DNA of 64,000 bases from Callipepla californica brunnescens (GCA_023055505.1 JALIRH010000023.1:7694423-7758422), one strand, 5' to 3'; counted from the stretch's first letter, positions 40,282-53,512 are shown. Translations and numbers: made by a program. Notes: generated by a model not told the origin, from the sequence alone.

Positions 40282-41829
40282 CTTGCTTTAAAAAAGAAAA
40301 AAAAAGAAACCCAACCTAATGTTTCTGAGGCATATGAAGATGCAGAATAATCAGACTGATGAACAGCAGTTCATGCAAAGTGACAACATTTCCAAAATTA
40401 TTCTTCAAATACATTCTTGTACTTAAACTCTATTAAGATGGGGAATTGATTCCAAATTTCCACTCTAAGCTCATATTTAATCTATTTTTATAATTTTTGC
40501 ATAGGAAAAAAAAAAAAAAAAGCCCATTTAGATTGCAATTTCACCTAATTAACTTTATGTCAGAAGATATTTTTGAAAAAAAAAAAAAAAGAAAAAGTTG
40601 GAACTAGTTACTGAGCTTTTCAGTTTGTCTGAGGCAAAAGTTTTGCATGCTGACTTCGGGCTAGGACTGAAGCATTTCAAAACCCTTGATACATTTCTTC
40701 CATGCAAAACTACTCACATTTTTGAGTCCCTAAATCTCAGCAGGGAAAAGGTTAGCAGGTTACATTCTTCCTTCAGTTACGCTTAAGTAAGCTTATTGAC
40801 TACAACTGTTGTCCCCCCAAAATACATACGTGTATATATAAACTTTATACATTTGGTGGAATGCTGTCATAGGATGATGAGAACATCTGAATACCTTAGA
40901 GAGAAGCAGTGCCCAGTACAGGAATTGGAGTCCCATCATATCCAAAGATTAAGTCTGAGGCAGGAATAGGACCTGGGCGACTGCTGATGTGGGTCTGAGC
41001 TTCCATTTTAGGGTCTCATCAGCATGCATTAGATTTCAACAGACTTCAGGGCAGTTTGAACGAGGTGCATGCAGTCCACAGCATCCTGGTTCCACAAGGC
41101 ACTAAACTTAACACTTCCATACAGTTCACATTCAGCTTCATTTTCAAAGAGATGATGGGCCTTAAGTATTACCCTAGTTTTAAAGCCACAGGCAAAGTAA
41201 AAGAGAGGTTATCACCAGCTCCAGACCAGATTCCTTTGTAATAAACACTATTTTTACACTTTCAGGACAGTTTTAGTAATATCTGACCTTCAAGACAAAA
41301 CATACTTGTCTACAAAGAACTTTCCTTCTATCTCTAGTTTTAAAGCACTATTTAAAAAAGAAACAAAAGCAAACACTCCAGTAAAGAAATTCGTAGATAA
41401 AAATAATCCTTGGACAACTGTTTGAGAGGTATTTAAAGGACAATATCAACTTGCAAGCCACAGCTTCAGAAGCTGCCTTCTGCAACAACTAAACACTACA
41501 GATTACTCCAACCGGACCGATTTAGCAAAACAAACCAACCCCCTTTCCACTGCTGACTTTGTGCATTTCACAGCCTTTTCCTCTCTATAATCAGGCAGAG
41601 GCCCTTGCAGCAAGGGCGGTCACAAATAATCCCACTCTGCTTAGAAAAGTAGAGTTAACAAAAATAGGATAAAATAAAAAAATCAAAACAACTTTCTGCC
41701 CAGATCAGCTCCCCAGCAGGCCCCCAAAGCTCACGCAGATCCCAGCAGCACGCTCTGCTCCCTGCACGCAAGCAGGAGACCTCCCGCCTGTCTTCATCCC
41801 CCCCTCAAAAAAATAAAAAGTCCCACGCT

Positions 41830-42240
41830 TCCCATGTACTCTAAGGGCCGAAGGGGCAGACGGAAAACACGAAGGGGCTCAGGAAGGCTCGCACACGAGC
41901 TGCGGCGGGCTCCTCACACCTCCCCGCCCCGCCCCCACCGCCCGCTGGGGGCCGCTTACCTCAGGGCGGCCGCCGCGGCGCCCTCCGGCGGGCGGCGGGC
42001 AGCGGGCAGCGCCACGCCTCGGTCGCGCCCCTCCCGTGAGGGCCGCTCGGGCGGCGGGCGGGCGCCTACCTGCGCGGCACGGCCGCGACCGCGTGTCCGC
42101 CCGCCGCCACAGTGTTAAATAAACCCCGGTGTTGAGAAAGGTGCCGCCAGGGCCGCGGTATTTGGACATCTTCGCGCCTGAAGCACTCAGTACCTGTTGG
42201 AACTGAGCGCAGCCCCGAGGTCTGTGCGCTCCCACGGTTA
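41830..42240 (-). promoter_or_regulatory. CpG island 1, promoter and first exon(s) of leftward transcript
   Basis: GC content and CpG frequency rise abruptly, most densely from 41,888 to 42,180, in a window that is otherwise AT-rich and CpG-poor. Two good donors read leftward: CCTGAG|GTAAGC at 41,960/41,959 and GCAG|GTAGGC at 42,070/42,069. No comparable plus-strand donor is obvious. A minus-strand ATG at 42,169, in fair context with A at -3, opens a frame (MSKYRGPGGTFLNTGVYLTL) that runs 33 codons plus one base to the second donor. I do not recognise this N-terminus and cannot tell whether it is used. Long frames on either strand across the island are expected from GC-rich DNA and are not evidence of coding. 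Confidence 0.7.
42070..42169 (-). CDS. Candidate N-terminal coding piece of leftward gene, unidentified
   Basis: This is the ATG-to-donor segment described under CpG island 1: 33 codons and one overhanging base ending at the GCAG|GTAGGC donor. The first half is rich in Gly, Tyr and Thr and the second half in Arg, Ala and Pro, which is typical of translated CpG-island leader. No domain, signal peptide or membrane segment is evident. It may equally be untranslated leader. The partner exon would lie to the left and was not found. Confidence 0.22.
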
Positions 42241-45229
42241 CTGGCAGTGCGGCGTTCCCCTGCAGGATTCCGATGGAGCTTGTGTGAAAACTTCACCTTG
42301 CTCCACACGGATGCTCCTTTCAGTCCTAAGTGCGTGCCGGTGGTTTTTTGTGCAAATTGTATCATAAATCTTTGCGTACATTCAAGTGTTTGCATTTTAA
42401 TAATTCTCTGCTTTTGTGCTTTTAAACATCCAAGGTGCCGTGCAAGAATTGTAAACTGTGAAGTAACTACTATGGGAAAGATTAAGTAAAGCGTTGGAGG
42501 CGGATGATTTTGACAATAAAGAGGGTGTATGTGGTGAGTGTTTAATATTTATTGCATTTGGTATCGCAGAGTACTGTTTATTGTTTTCAGATTTAATGCT
42601 AAAAGCAAAGCCTGGAGAGCAAGCTCTGCTGTGTTATGTACTCACAGGTACACCTGTGACAACGGCTTTCCGTAATCGTCGCTCGATGTATGTAACACCA
42701 TTTTAGTAATGGCATGCCATTTTATTTAAAGCTTGCGTGTCAGCTGTGCCTACCTTGCGAATACGCATATATATTTATATTTTGCAATTAAATGATTTTG
42801 TAAAGATCCATGTACGTTTCAGCTCTTCACAAAGCATTTAAATTGTTCCCCTTGAATGTGTATCCTTGAAATTATCTGAGTTTACGTCTTTTTTTTTTTT
42901 TTTTCATCATAAAAGTATACGGATTGAAGGAATATTCTGAATGAATGAAGAACAAATACAGTACTGTTGAATAATCTTGTGGGGTAGATTAATCTATAGC
43001 CTCAATTTCTCTCAGGGTGGGTTGCTGTGGCAACCACCCCAGCTCACTTTAAAATAATTTTGTAAAGCTCACTTCAAGCACTGCACCCAGCGTGGGCCAA
43101 GTTTAAAAGCAGCCAGACATGGGAAGAAGTGTTATACTGTGTTGCTCTTACAAGATAGGGAGGTGGTGGAGGAGAGCGAAGCGTGGAGTGGAGTGGGGTT
43201 GAGCAGAACTTTAAACAGAAAATAGAAACCAAGCCACCCTGGGGTTAAGATGCAAAGGAGGTGGATCATTTCATAGTAACCTTACTGCTTTTCAGTTTAA
43301 ACGTCATTAAAAGATTTTAGCCGGCAATCTCATTTCTCCTAAGGGAAAGATGTGTTCGGTACCCACAAAAGAACAAAAAATGGACTTTGATAATCATCTT
43401 CAAATGAGTGTTTTCTAAGCCCACCTTGAGATAATCACATCTGTAAAGGAAAGAGATACTTGGACACGCTTCAGTCTTTGATAAAACTTTGGAGGTCTGA
43501 TTTTATAATTGCTGCATTTTGACTGATGTGTCATTGCTTAAAACACTGTATGCCTCAGGTGCGACGTTGAGAAAAAAAAAAAATTGCCAGCCGACCTACG
43601 CATGACCTGTCAACTGAAAAAAAAAAAAAAGAAAGAAAAATAGATTTGAGTTTTCTGTCAGAAATTTGGAAAGGATGCATTCGGGAAGCATCAGTACAAG
43701 TGCAGACACCAGAACAAAGGTTTTTCACTGTTTGAAATTATTCCAGGTTTTAAAATTAAATGCAGCAAAATAGAAAAAGAAAAAAAAACAATAAAATAAC
43801 CCCACCTAGACACTTCAAAAGCTATTGCACAAATTCATGCCTTATCTAACCCTGATATGAGTGAGAAAGCATGATCCATTTCCTCAAATCTGTTAGTCCA
43901 TCTAGCATCTGAACCCTGATGTAAAAATCAAGGTGTCCTTTACATGGATTTGATGAACTGTGCTCATGACAAAAACTTGGCACGGCTTTAAGATACTTAA
44001 GTTTGTGAAGGTCACAACTATTTAAAGATTAGGCCACAGTGCCCACATGGAGGTGTAGTAAATGTGCTAAGCTGCTGTATGTTTTACTTTCTGAAATACT
44101 TGCCTATTCTGATAATTACCTTTAGGACGTGATAGTACTCAAGTTCTGCCTTGCCAATTGAAGAGCTTTGTTATCAACTAGCCAGAAAATTGGAAACTCA
44201 CATATCCTGCACAAAGCAAAGCAGATGCCAGTCATTTCAATTAGCATAAAAGCATGAAGCCCTAGCACACGTTTATATTTTTGCCACTAAGAAAATATGG
44301 GTCTTAGTGGAAAGCTGGATGCCATGCTGGGAGACCAAAATGGTCTGGAGAAGTGGCATAACGAGTGGTCGGTCCATGTAGCTGTTCTTTGCTCTTTACT
44401 GCTGCACACGTCATACTAAACTTGTGGCTGAGAAAGCTTATCCTCCCCGATATTACCTGGAGTCCACTAATGACACTGACAAGTTACTGTGCCTGTCTTC
44501 ATACAGAACGTGCTTGGCTCATGTCTGGCTACCTGATGGTCCTAGGCACATCAGTATTCCTGTCACTGTGAGTGTATTTTATAACATTTAACTGAGTTGT
44601 CCATTCTTTGTACCTAAATCTCATCAAGACCCAGAATAAGGTACAGTGGTGACTCGTAGCCAGTAAAGAATACTTATTCAGCAGGGATCTGAGCTGAGGG
44701 AAATTGTTAGAGCTTTATTTTGCTCTGACCATGCTTTGAACATACGCGTTTTAAGAAGTGCAGTAGAATTTGGAAGACATTTATTTACTGTCAGATATGG
44801 AACTTCCAAAGTAGGTCAGTGGCCCAATGAGATGTTTGTAGGGGAGAAGTCTGCAAGGCCAAGAACCTGTATTATAATAAACCGAAGATGTATTTATCGC
44901 TGTTTTTTTTGTTTTAATTCAGTGTTTTGGTTTTATCATGCATGCTGTTCCTATTTCCAGTATCTTAATCTGACATAAAAATAATGGCCTGTGCCTTTTT
45001 AAACATCCCTGCCGCTCAAAGGGTTGTAGAAGTTGGCTATCTACATGGAAATATAATCAAGTATCTACAAAGTCCAGTTTTGCTCACAAATTATTACGCA
45101 TCCATAATTTGGATTCAGGCGCACATACAGTGCAGACCTTTCAGTCTCGTTTAAAAGCAACTGAACCTATAAAAAAAAAGCCGTCTTCTTAACACACAGC
45201 GTTGGGAGAACTGCTTTTCTGTGGATAAG
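42241..45229. other. Inter-promoter spacer
   Basis: About 3 kb of ordinary AT-rich DNA lie between two CpG islands that point away from each other. A13-A14 runs occur at 43,571 and 43,618 and a T-rich run at 42,890-42,904. A GGTGGAGGAGAGCGAAGCG purine patch lies near 43,165. No exon was supported. Any sequence here is positioned to influence both promoters. Confidence 0.5.
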
Positions 45230-45960
45230 AGCGACAAGAGCCTACCTCAGACAGCCGGCTGAGATTCGGACCTAATTGGGCCAGTGCAATTAGGGAAGCG
45301 GGCTTTTACGTGACCGGCGTTCCCGTTTGCCGAAGGCGGTGTTGCCCCAAACTTTGCCACCAGGTCCGCTTCTGCTCCGCGGTGAAGTCACCACCAACTG
45401 GACGCAAAGCCTAATGAGTTTGGGAAGTTGGGCGGCTTTGCAGACAGGGGGCTCCGGAGACGGAGCTCGGCAAAGGCGCGAGGGGAAGGGGCAGGAAACG
45501 CCGCGGGGGCTGAAGACCCCCAGCGCCCGCCGTCCGCTGCCGCGGTGTCCCCAGGCGGAGCGAGTGCCAGCTGGCCCGGCGCGGCGGTGACAGCCCCTCG
45601 GTGCCGGCCCTCCGAGGGGCTCGCCGCCCTCCCGCCAGCCAGCCCAGCCGTCCCGCCCGTCCCTCCCCGCCGCGGGGCCGCGGGGGTGGGATGCCACATG
45701 TCATGGTGCTCGTCCCATCGCGCCTCCGCCCCGCGGCTCCCGGGCGCGGGCTGCCGCGCTCCCTGCTGCCGCCGCCGGGTACCGGGCAGCCCTTTTCCTA
45801 TCTCGCTCTCCGCGAACTCGGAGCTCAGCGCCTGAGCCTGACCCGGGCTGTGTTTGTCTCCCAGTCCTTGCGGGAGCTGCGTCCGCACGCTGCTGCTCCC
45901 TGCCAGAAGGGGGAAAATACGCACCGGCTCGCCGTGCTGCCTCCGTTCGGTGTCATAAAA
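45230..45960 (+). promoter_or_regulatory. CpG island 2, promoter of rightward gene
   Basis: A second abrupt GC- and CpG-rich segment, densest at 45,420-45,800. GC-box-like runs occur at about 45,660-45,690 (CCCCGCCGCGGGGCCGCGGG-type sequence). Large overlapping frames on both strands are a composition effect. To the right the sequence turns AT-rich for about 200 bases before the GC-mixed leader. I cannot place the transcription start. A canonical TATA box is not evident, as is usual for CpG-island promoters. Confidence 0.75.
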
Positions 45961-46149
45961 GGATTGTCATTAGGTTTGCGTGTGGCATATGCCATTACCC
46001 CCACCGTAAAACTAAAATTAGCAAAATGTCAGGAATGGAAAGATTGATTCACCCAAGATGCAATTATCATTTAAAAAGTGCTTGATTGAGGTGCTGATGT
46101 TCAGTGATTTATTCTGCATACCATATACATAATTAAAGTAGTGTAGTGG

Positions 46150-46606
46150 AGTAATTTATCAATCTAGTTTAGACTAGAGGGGCAAGGAAAGGAGCTGCTG
46201 CCGCTGCTGCTGCTCTATGTTTGTTTTATTAAAACGCTTTCGGGATCTGATCCCGCCCCCTTTTTGCAAGAGTGAAACTGATTATTTCTCCAGCTCGGGA
46301 GGAGAGAGTCATTCGTTTGGGATCGTGAGAGAGAGAGAAATAGAGACGCGGAGAAGGAGAAGAAAAGGGAGGAAGAGGGTGAGAAGCAGACAAGGACACC
46401 TCGTCAGGCGTGTAGTTTGAATCCCTTCCTTGCCTCCCCCTTCCCCTCCGCGATGTTACAAAGGCTGTGAGCTGCTCGGCTTTTCCCATTCGCCTGCTGT
46501 CACTTCCTTCCTGGACGCTCTCAGGACGAGTCCGGTTACTTTTAATCCGACCAGCAGCGCAGCCACTTTCTCCTCCTCCACGCTGCACACACGCAGACAC
46601 GCGCGC

Positions 46607-46638
<32 letters not shown>

Positions 46639-46824
46639 CAGACGTCTTCTGGCTGCTTATTGGATTGACTTTGAAGGTTGTGTGTGTGATTCAAGGAGGC
46701 TGCATGTTGAACCGGGTGGTGAATATTTAAGGCTGGAAGAAGTAAAGGGATTTTTTCTTTTTCCTGTGAAAGGAAAATATCTCAAGGACTAGTCTGATCA
46801 TCCAAACAGCTAAATGTTTATAAT
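46150..46824 (+). other. Candidate first exon (long leader) of rightward gene
   Basis: The right edge is set by a strong donor, ATAAT|GTAAGT, with the intron starting at 46,825. The left edge is unknown; transcription could start anywhere from CpG island 2 to about 46,200. The leader contains a CTGCTGCCGCTGCTGCTGCT run (46,195-46,215), a GA-rich patch (46,327-46,380) and a (CA)n tract. ATGs at 46,217, 46,453 and 46,704 open short frames closed inside the leader. The last ATG, at 46,814, gives ATG TTT ATA AT before the donor. A start there would encode Met-Phe-Ile plus two bases, phase-compatible with the exon candidate at 59,738. The gene is not recognised. Confidence 0.5.
46586..46638 (+). 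repeat. (CA)n microsatellite in the leader
   Basis: A compound tract starts with CACACGCAGACACGCGCGCA and ends in a pure (CA)n run of about 14 units up to 46,638. It lies inside the proposed 5' leader about 190 bases before the splice donor, so length variation would alter the mRNA leader and could form Z-DNA-prone sequence at the promoter. The functional effect is inference. Confidence 0.9.
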
Positions 46825-49800
46825 GTAAGTACATGTGAAATTCAGCATCGGAATGAAATGTAGTGGGCATCGTGCAGAAACCCTATGTACATTTTCTGTT
46901 GCATTAGCAGAGTGTGTCAGTGTATGTGGTGAGGGATCGAAGCTGCCTGCAGACTTTTTTTAAGAGTATGGTTCTGTCAATTGCTTGCAGGTAACTTTTA
47001 AGGCAAGTAACAGACTTAAATCCCTGGCTATCCAAATTATTTCAGAATTGTCTCTGTCAGTGTCGTGTTTAAACTTTGCTGAAGTTAGTTTATGTCTTTT
47101 GTATGGTTAGTGCTGCGAAGGCTTTGAAGCTCATTTAGTTTTAACAGTTCACCAAATGCTGTGACCTTGTAGTGCTTACACCCTGATTTTTCAGCCTGAG
47201 GAGGGAATCCAGTTTGACTCGCTCTTGAACTTCATTATATTTCAGGCTCTTCAGTTTTTAACTTTAGGTAATGCATGCCTGCAACTGTTTAACTTTGTGC
47301 ATCTTTCCTTTGAATACTTAAGTTTGAAATGGAAAGACCCCACACATTCCTCTGGGGATTTCAGTCATAGGCAGTGTGTCTCTTTGTGAAGAGCATGCTT
47401 TGGTCTTTACATAGTACTTTAAGTCATCCGTATATCTTTTAGTACAAGAGAGCTACATAACTGCCTATACTAGTTGCTGTACAGTTTCTTACAGTCTGAG
47501 ATAAAGTTTAATGTGAATGGGAGACTATTGGTGCCTTATGTAACTGTAATACTCAGCGTTTTCTATAAAACTTACTGCGACCTTCTGACAGTTTGAAAAA
47601 TAGAATCATAAAGATAAACCAGCAATTACTTTTCTCAAAAATATTTTTAACTGTACAATTCCAAACAAAACTTAATGAATTATTAAGGGAACCTAAGCAC
47701 TATCTTTCATAGAAGAGTTATTTTATGTATTGTTTATATTATTATCAGCAAGTACCTGAATCCTAAAATCAAATATCTATTACCAAAAAAAAAAAAAAAA
47801 AGTATAAAGACAAAAGACTAGAAAAGACTAGAGAGAATTAAGCAGAGAAAAGCAGTTTGTCAGATTTTACTTGTGATCAGAAAGGAATTGTCTTGACAGA
47901 GAATGCATTTTCTTAGCACGTATCTGATGATCAGCTTAATGGCACATGTCCTAGTTTCATATCTTTGCTTTAAAAGATGGATGATAAACCAATCCAAATG
48001 TGACTAGTTTTCTTTTTTACTGGCACTTTCCAGAGTATTGTGGTTGAAAATTAAAGATGTTGTTATGGGGTATAATAATTCTAATCCCTAGAGGCTTGGC
48101 AGAGTGCAGAAATAAAACCACCTGTGAACCAGTTTTAACTTCTGTGTTGTATACTGATTTCCAGTTCAGACACTCAGGTAATTAGGCACTTTGGGGATTT
48201 GTTATCTTGTAAATTATTTCTGTGACATGATTTTAGGAAACTAATACCAAGTTTAAAAAAAAAATTCTGAGTTTATCAGTAAAATAAATGTTCTGTTATT
48301 AGTTCTAAATTAATGAATACGTAATTAATATTGGGTCTAAAGCTGAGGTCAGTACTAACTCTTAAGTCCCTTGGGAAGTAATAGAAAATTTCTTTGGGGA
48401 TAAATTTAAGAGAACATCCCTTATTTCTGCATATCTATGTTGCTTATAGTATACATCCTTTTATTTTAAAAACTTGCTGTTTATGTAATTTTACTGCTAT
48501 ACCTTACATAGCTATCAGAAGGTAAGTTAGGGACCTGAATGTGAAAAACTTAATTCCTGCAGAAAGTACTTAGCAAATCCCACTGACGTTGCTGAGACAA
48601 CTTGTGTGAAAATGAAGAAGTGACATTAATAATGGGTTGCAGGATCAGGCCCCTGGAAGACCTTGCACTCTTGCCTGGCCCACAGCTCTCTTAGGGAAGA
48701 GGGAAAAAGAGTGTCCCTTTTGATGTCCTGTAATCCAGGAATAAATTGTGTTTGTTTCTTCTTCAGATTGAAAAAAAGGAATGTTAGTCTTAAGAGTCTT
48801 ACAGAAGTTGATACTAAATGATGCATACTGTCTGTGAGATTAAACGTTTTATAATTATGCTCCTTAGCTGCTAATTTTAGAATTTAAGAAGAAAAATTAT
48901 ATGAATACCTAGCTTCTGTGAATTTTATTTAAATTATGGGATCTTTTTAGTAAAGTCAATCTGTATACTTGCAACATGTATGTTTAAGACAAAGAAACAG
49001 ACACCTATGTTAAAAAGTTGTGCTTTTAAGGCATCTGAAGCACTGTAGACAGAGAAAACTGAGCTTTCTTAAGCTTTTTCCAGAAGTTTGCCTCTGAAAG
49101 TTTTTAATAACCCACAACTTAGTAAATATAACTATGATACTAGATAACTTAAGGATTGAGCAGCAGTTTTGAGCTAAATACTTTTGCCAGCTTCATTTAT
49201 TTTAATTTTACTTTTCTCTGTAACAGCTTAGCTTCATTTTCAGAAAACAGTTCAGATCATTCTAAGAGACAACTATCTCATTTAGCAAGAGGTTGTGAGC
49301 TGGTATTAGGTACTGGAAAGAAAAATCATTTGTGTTTTGATATTTAAGTTCCATTTCTACCTGTTGGACATTATTATTCTAAATTGTACATGTTACCCAA
49401 AAATTAAACGGGATGTAGTGGCCTTCCTTTGATAACACAGATTATAAAGGTTTAATTTTAAAGATTATATAAATGCCATGTCGTTTCAAGAAGTTTATGG
49501 TCTCTGCTTCAGCATTTTGAAAAAATAAGTGAAGCAGTTATATTTGTGATGTATTTTAAGCTTTTTAAATCTTGCTGTGTGGTATTAACAAAAGAATTTT
49601 CTGTGTTCAGATTTAGGCTCTGTAACAACTTTGTCTTATAACATGAAAATTTTTACATATGTAATATGTAGAAGACTTTTGCCTTAAGAGTAAGGATAGT
49701 ATTCTGGTATTTGAAAAGGATGAAAATACAATATCTAATCTTACCTCAGAAGTAGAAAGGGCTTAGAAAAACAGCTCTGGTCAGTAAGCATTACTAACAG

Positions 49801-52800
49801 TGCTAGAGAAAAGCTGATAAAAAATTTTCCTAATTTTCTACTTTTTTTAAACATCGGAATTGACTGGGGCCTGGGGCCAGCTTTAAGGTAATTTTCTCAG
49901 AACTGGCGCTCAATGTTACATGTGGACAGGTGATTAAAAGCTAGTGTCTTAAGTCCTCCACCTTAATCTCACTCTCTCATTTACTGCAGTGCAGTAGAGC
50001 TTGTCTATTCACCAGGATCTGTCATCTTTAGGAAATCAGACCGGCTTATAGAGGCGATTCACAAAACCAACAGTGACAACAAAGTCTTATGTTCCTTACA
50101 AAAGAAGGATTAGGCAGTTCACATGTCATTTTGATTGGACAGAGATAAAAGCTGATTGCTGCAGCATGGCAAGACACACTTCAATTTCAATTGATTATTC
50201 TATAAGACAACTATAACTCTGTTGCTTAGTCATTGTTAAATGCAATTTGAAGGAAAATTCAGTTTTGACCTTTCTGGTTTTGTATTACTTGATACTACAA
50301 TGTGGACCCACTTGTAGCATTGTAAGGCAAAATTTTAAAGGCACTATTTATTCGACTCCCTTCGGAAATATAATTAGACCATAGAAGATGATTGTACTTG
50401 AATTTTCAAAAAACATTTTTGCCTACGTGATATCTTGAAGTATCAACTACAAGTTCTTAAAAGTGCCTGGGACAATACTAAATTCATAGCACTGGCCCTG
50501 TTAAGAGCTTATGTGCAAAGGAGAGTACTTTGCAGATTTATCACAGAGTATAATACTGAGGAACAAACAAGTAAGTTATCTTACTTTCTGTCTATTCAGT
50601 TATTTTTAAATACATAGTATAAAGTGAAGCTATAACTTATGATGCATGTGTAAAATAGTAGTCTAGTTCAAAAACATTTATGAAATAAAATATTGTTCTT
50701 TTATGATTAATTTTTTTTTCTGTTATCTGTGAGAAAGAGTTCAGGCCATTTGCATAAATTAATTGTAATACTCAGTCTTCAACATTCGAGTGTATAAAAA
50801 TTCCAAGCTGATTACTTCTATGCTAATTTCTTGCAATTTTTCAAAAAAAGTCTTTTTTACCCAACTGATGCCTCCTAGTGTTTCACATAATAAAACACTA
50901 ATGAGTCAACCATAAATGTAAACATTGTTTTTTCATTGCCTTCATCTTATGCGATACATAAAATTAATATTTATGTATTTAATTTTGTGCCTGTTGTTAT
51001 AATCAGACAGGAAACTCCTGTAAATTGAGATGGTTCATCTTTATGGACACTGAAAACACATTTTGATTCTCTTTGATTCTTGCTTTGTCTAGCTGTAGAT
51101 TATGTCATACATAAGAGTACATTTTCCTTTTCTTCTTTTGTTTCCCATGTACATCGCAGTAACTTCTGAATAACTGTACTATGAGTCTCAAATAGAAACT
51201 ATAAAAGTTTTGTTAGGATTCTGTTTCCGAAAGTAATCCCCTGTAACTGCAGTTGTAGAGATTTCTGAAATATCTTGAAGTGCCACACAGCCATACGAAG
51301 TGGAAAAGACACGTCTGAGACATGCCTACTCAAAATGTAATTGTAAAACCATCACGTTTTGAAATTGACCCTGGTTATTTCTGTACTGTGTTAAAAAGAA
51401 ACTGTATTAGTACAGTTTTCAAATCCATGAAACATTCACGTTACAGTTTTGCTTGTAAAATGTTGAAACAGCTTTGAATGGTAAAGACTGAAATATAGTG
51501 TCCTTTTCTTACAAGTTTAGTCTGGCTGTATAACTTATGTGAATACCTGAAAAAAAACACTGAATTATGTTAGATTTATATCATAAAACAGTATAATATT
51601 TTATTTCTTAGACAGGAGAGTGTAATTTTAAAAAAGTTGCCCAGCATCAAGTGTGATAAAATATAACTTATGGGTCCCAGCTGTCTATTTGAACTGTCAG
51701 GTACTATCTTACAGTGATAAAGAAGCAGCTAAGCCAGAGAGCGCTTCAGCACATTTTAATGTTACACAGTTTTATGTAAAGCATGAGATTCATTTAATGA
51801 AGGCATTGGAAATATAGCCTAGTATTCTAAGAATTTCAAGGAAAGCATTTGTGATATAGCTGTTCTACTAAGCAAGCTTCAAAGCTTCAAATTTTTGATT
51901 TCGCAATCAAAAATCATAAGTTTACTAGGTGACAAACATTTATGTCTTCTTTATGACCATGTGGTAAATCTCAGTGACTGCTTACATGTGAAATAGCTTT
52001 TTGCCAGTGAGTACAGAGTTAAGGCTATCCGTGCGGGTCTCAGTCATGACAATCGCTAATTAGTTGTACAGAATATAAAATATAGTTTCAAGGATTGTGT
52101 ACTGTCATCAACCTCGTTTGTATTACATTTTTCCCCCACCGATTTTAAACTGTTAAAAGGCAGTTCTGGGATCTATCATTTGTGTAAGACTTTAAACCTC
52201 CTTGCATCTAGAAAGTGTTTCAAAGTATGGAAAAAGTATCTCTCATTTAGCAAGGAATGTTAGAATGCAAAAGTGGTAAGTTTTCTCATTTTCTCATATA
52301 GTTACATTGCTTCTTCCCTCGCTAAGAGAAAGTAAATTTGGAAGAGAAATAGAAGGAAGAATCTTTAGAGCGATTCAAGTGTAGAAGTATAGTACTATGA
52401 CCTATTACTCTGAAATACAGCTAAGCAGTACTCAGCTAAGGTTTTTTATGTGCTTTTTTGTAATATTTTTATTTTTATTTTTAACCAAACAGAGAAATAA
52501 AATTAGTTCTGTAATATTTAGGTTGCAGAAATATGTCCTAGGTAACTCTATAGGTACATTACCCAATTTATTTAAGAACTAATCTGGTTAAAATATTTGA
52601 GAATGTCTTTTATTTCAATATTGTATTGAATAAGCTCTTTTGAAAGGTTAAGTATTCACAGCAGCCAGGACTCTAGCCGGGCCCTTCTTGCAATTCACTA
52701 AACAGGTGACTTAGCAGTCACCTGCTTCAGCAGCATACAGGTACTTATGTCTGCCGTCTGCCACCTTCCCTGGCACTGGAGGGCTTCAAGAGTTTGAGCT

Positions 52801-53445
52801 TCAGACATCCTGGCAAATGCAGCAGGTCCTGTAAAGTCAGTCTCTGCTGCCTTAAATTAGCTATAAAGCAGCCCACAGGTTCGGGATGGAATTGAACAGA
52901 TGGCATAAAACTCCTGCGCCTATTTTCCCAGGTTACAAAGAACTACTGATGCTGGACTTGGATTCCAATCTAACACATCTTTTTCTACGCTTATTTCCCT
53001 GATTATGTAATTGATTCAGTGAAGGTTATCATAAAAATTATTAATCATGTGCCAGTGCAGGAATTTGCCTTAGACATTGCTGTCTTTCCTGTCTCGTCCT
53101 ATTAATCACAAGATGTACATGTAAATAAACTGAATTAGAAATAACATCATTTGTATTTGCTTTCATAGATACAGAGATCATGCCATTTGTGGAACCTATG
53201 CTCAGTTAAATCTTACTATTTACTTTTAAGTAGTCAGTCAATAGCTGTTAGCAAAATCTGTACAAAGGACACGAGGATTGTGAAATTGTTTATAAAACAA
53301 ATCTGCAAAAAGCAAACATAATGTAGAATGTTTACCTGAAACATTACTTTTATGAGTAAGGAGCAACACAGTAACGTGTTATGCATTCTATTTCTAATAA
53401 ATTCTTCACCTTACTGACAAATACATTGCTATATGACATTACTTT

Positions 53446-53512
53446 GGAAAGGGGGTTTCCACTAGATGATCTCTAGAGGTCCCTTCCAACCCCTACTGTG
53501 ATTCTTTGATTG
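53446..53512 (+). mobile_element. CR1 3' terminal stub, plus orientation
   Basis: The sequence CTAGATGATCTCTAGAGGTC followed by CCTTCCAACCCCTACTGTGATTC is the CR1 terminus with one and a half degenerate octamers. Only about 65 bases survive. Confidence 0.88.

Larger units (their letters stand above)
33190..41829. other. Gene-poor block left of the first CpG island
   Basis: If the minus-strand donors at 41,960 and 42,070 are real, this is intron of a leftward transcript. Contents: A-runs near 33,740, 39,663 and 40,505, a C-rich patch at about 36,120-36,420, AT dinucleotide repeats at 36,782-36,802 and 36,831-36,861, and a possible minus-strand exon edge at 40,061. No coding exon could be confirmed. 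Confidence 0.45.

Noticed and set aside
45290..46047. Several overlapping frames of 87-178 codons on both strands
   Set aside because: They lie in a CpG island, where stop codons are rare by composition; residues are mostly Arg, Pro, Ala and Gly with no domain, and frames overlap on both strands.
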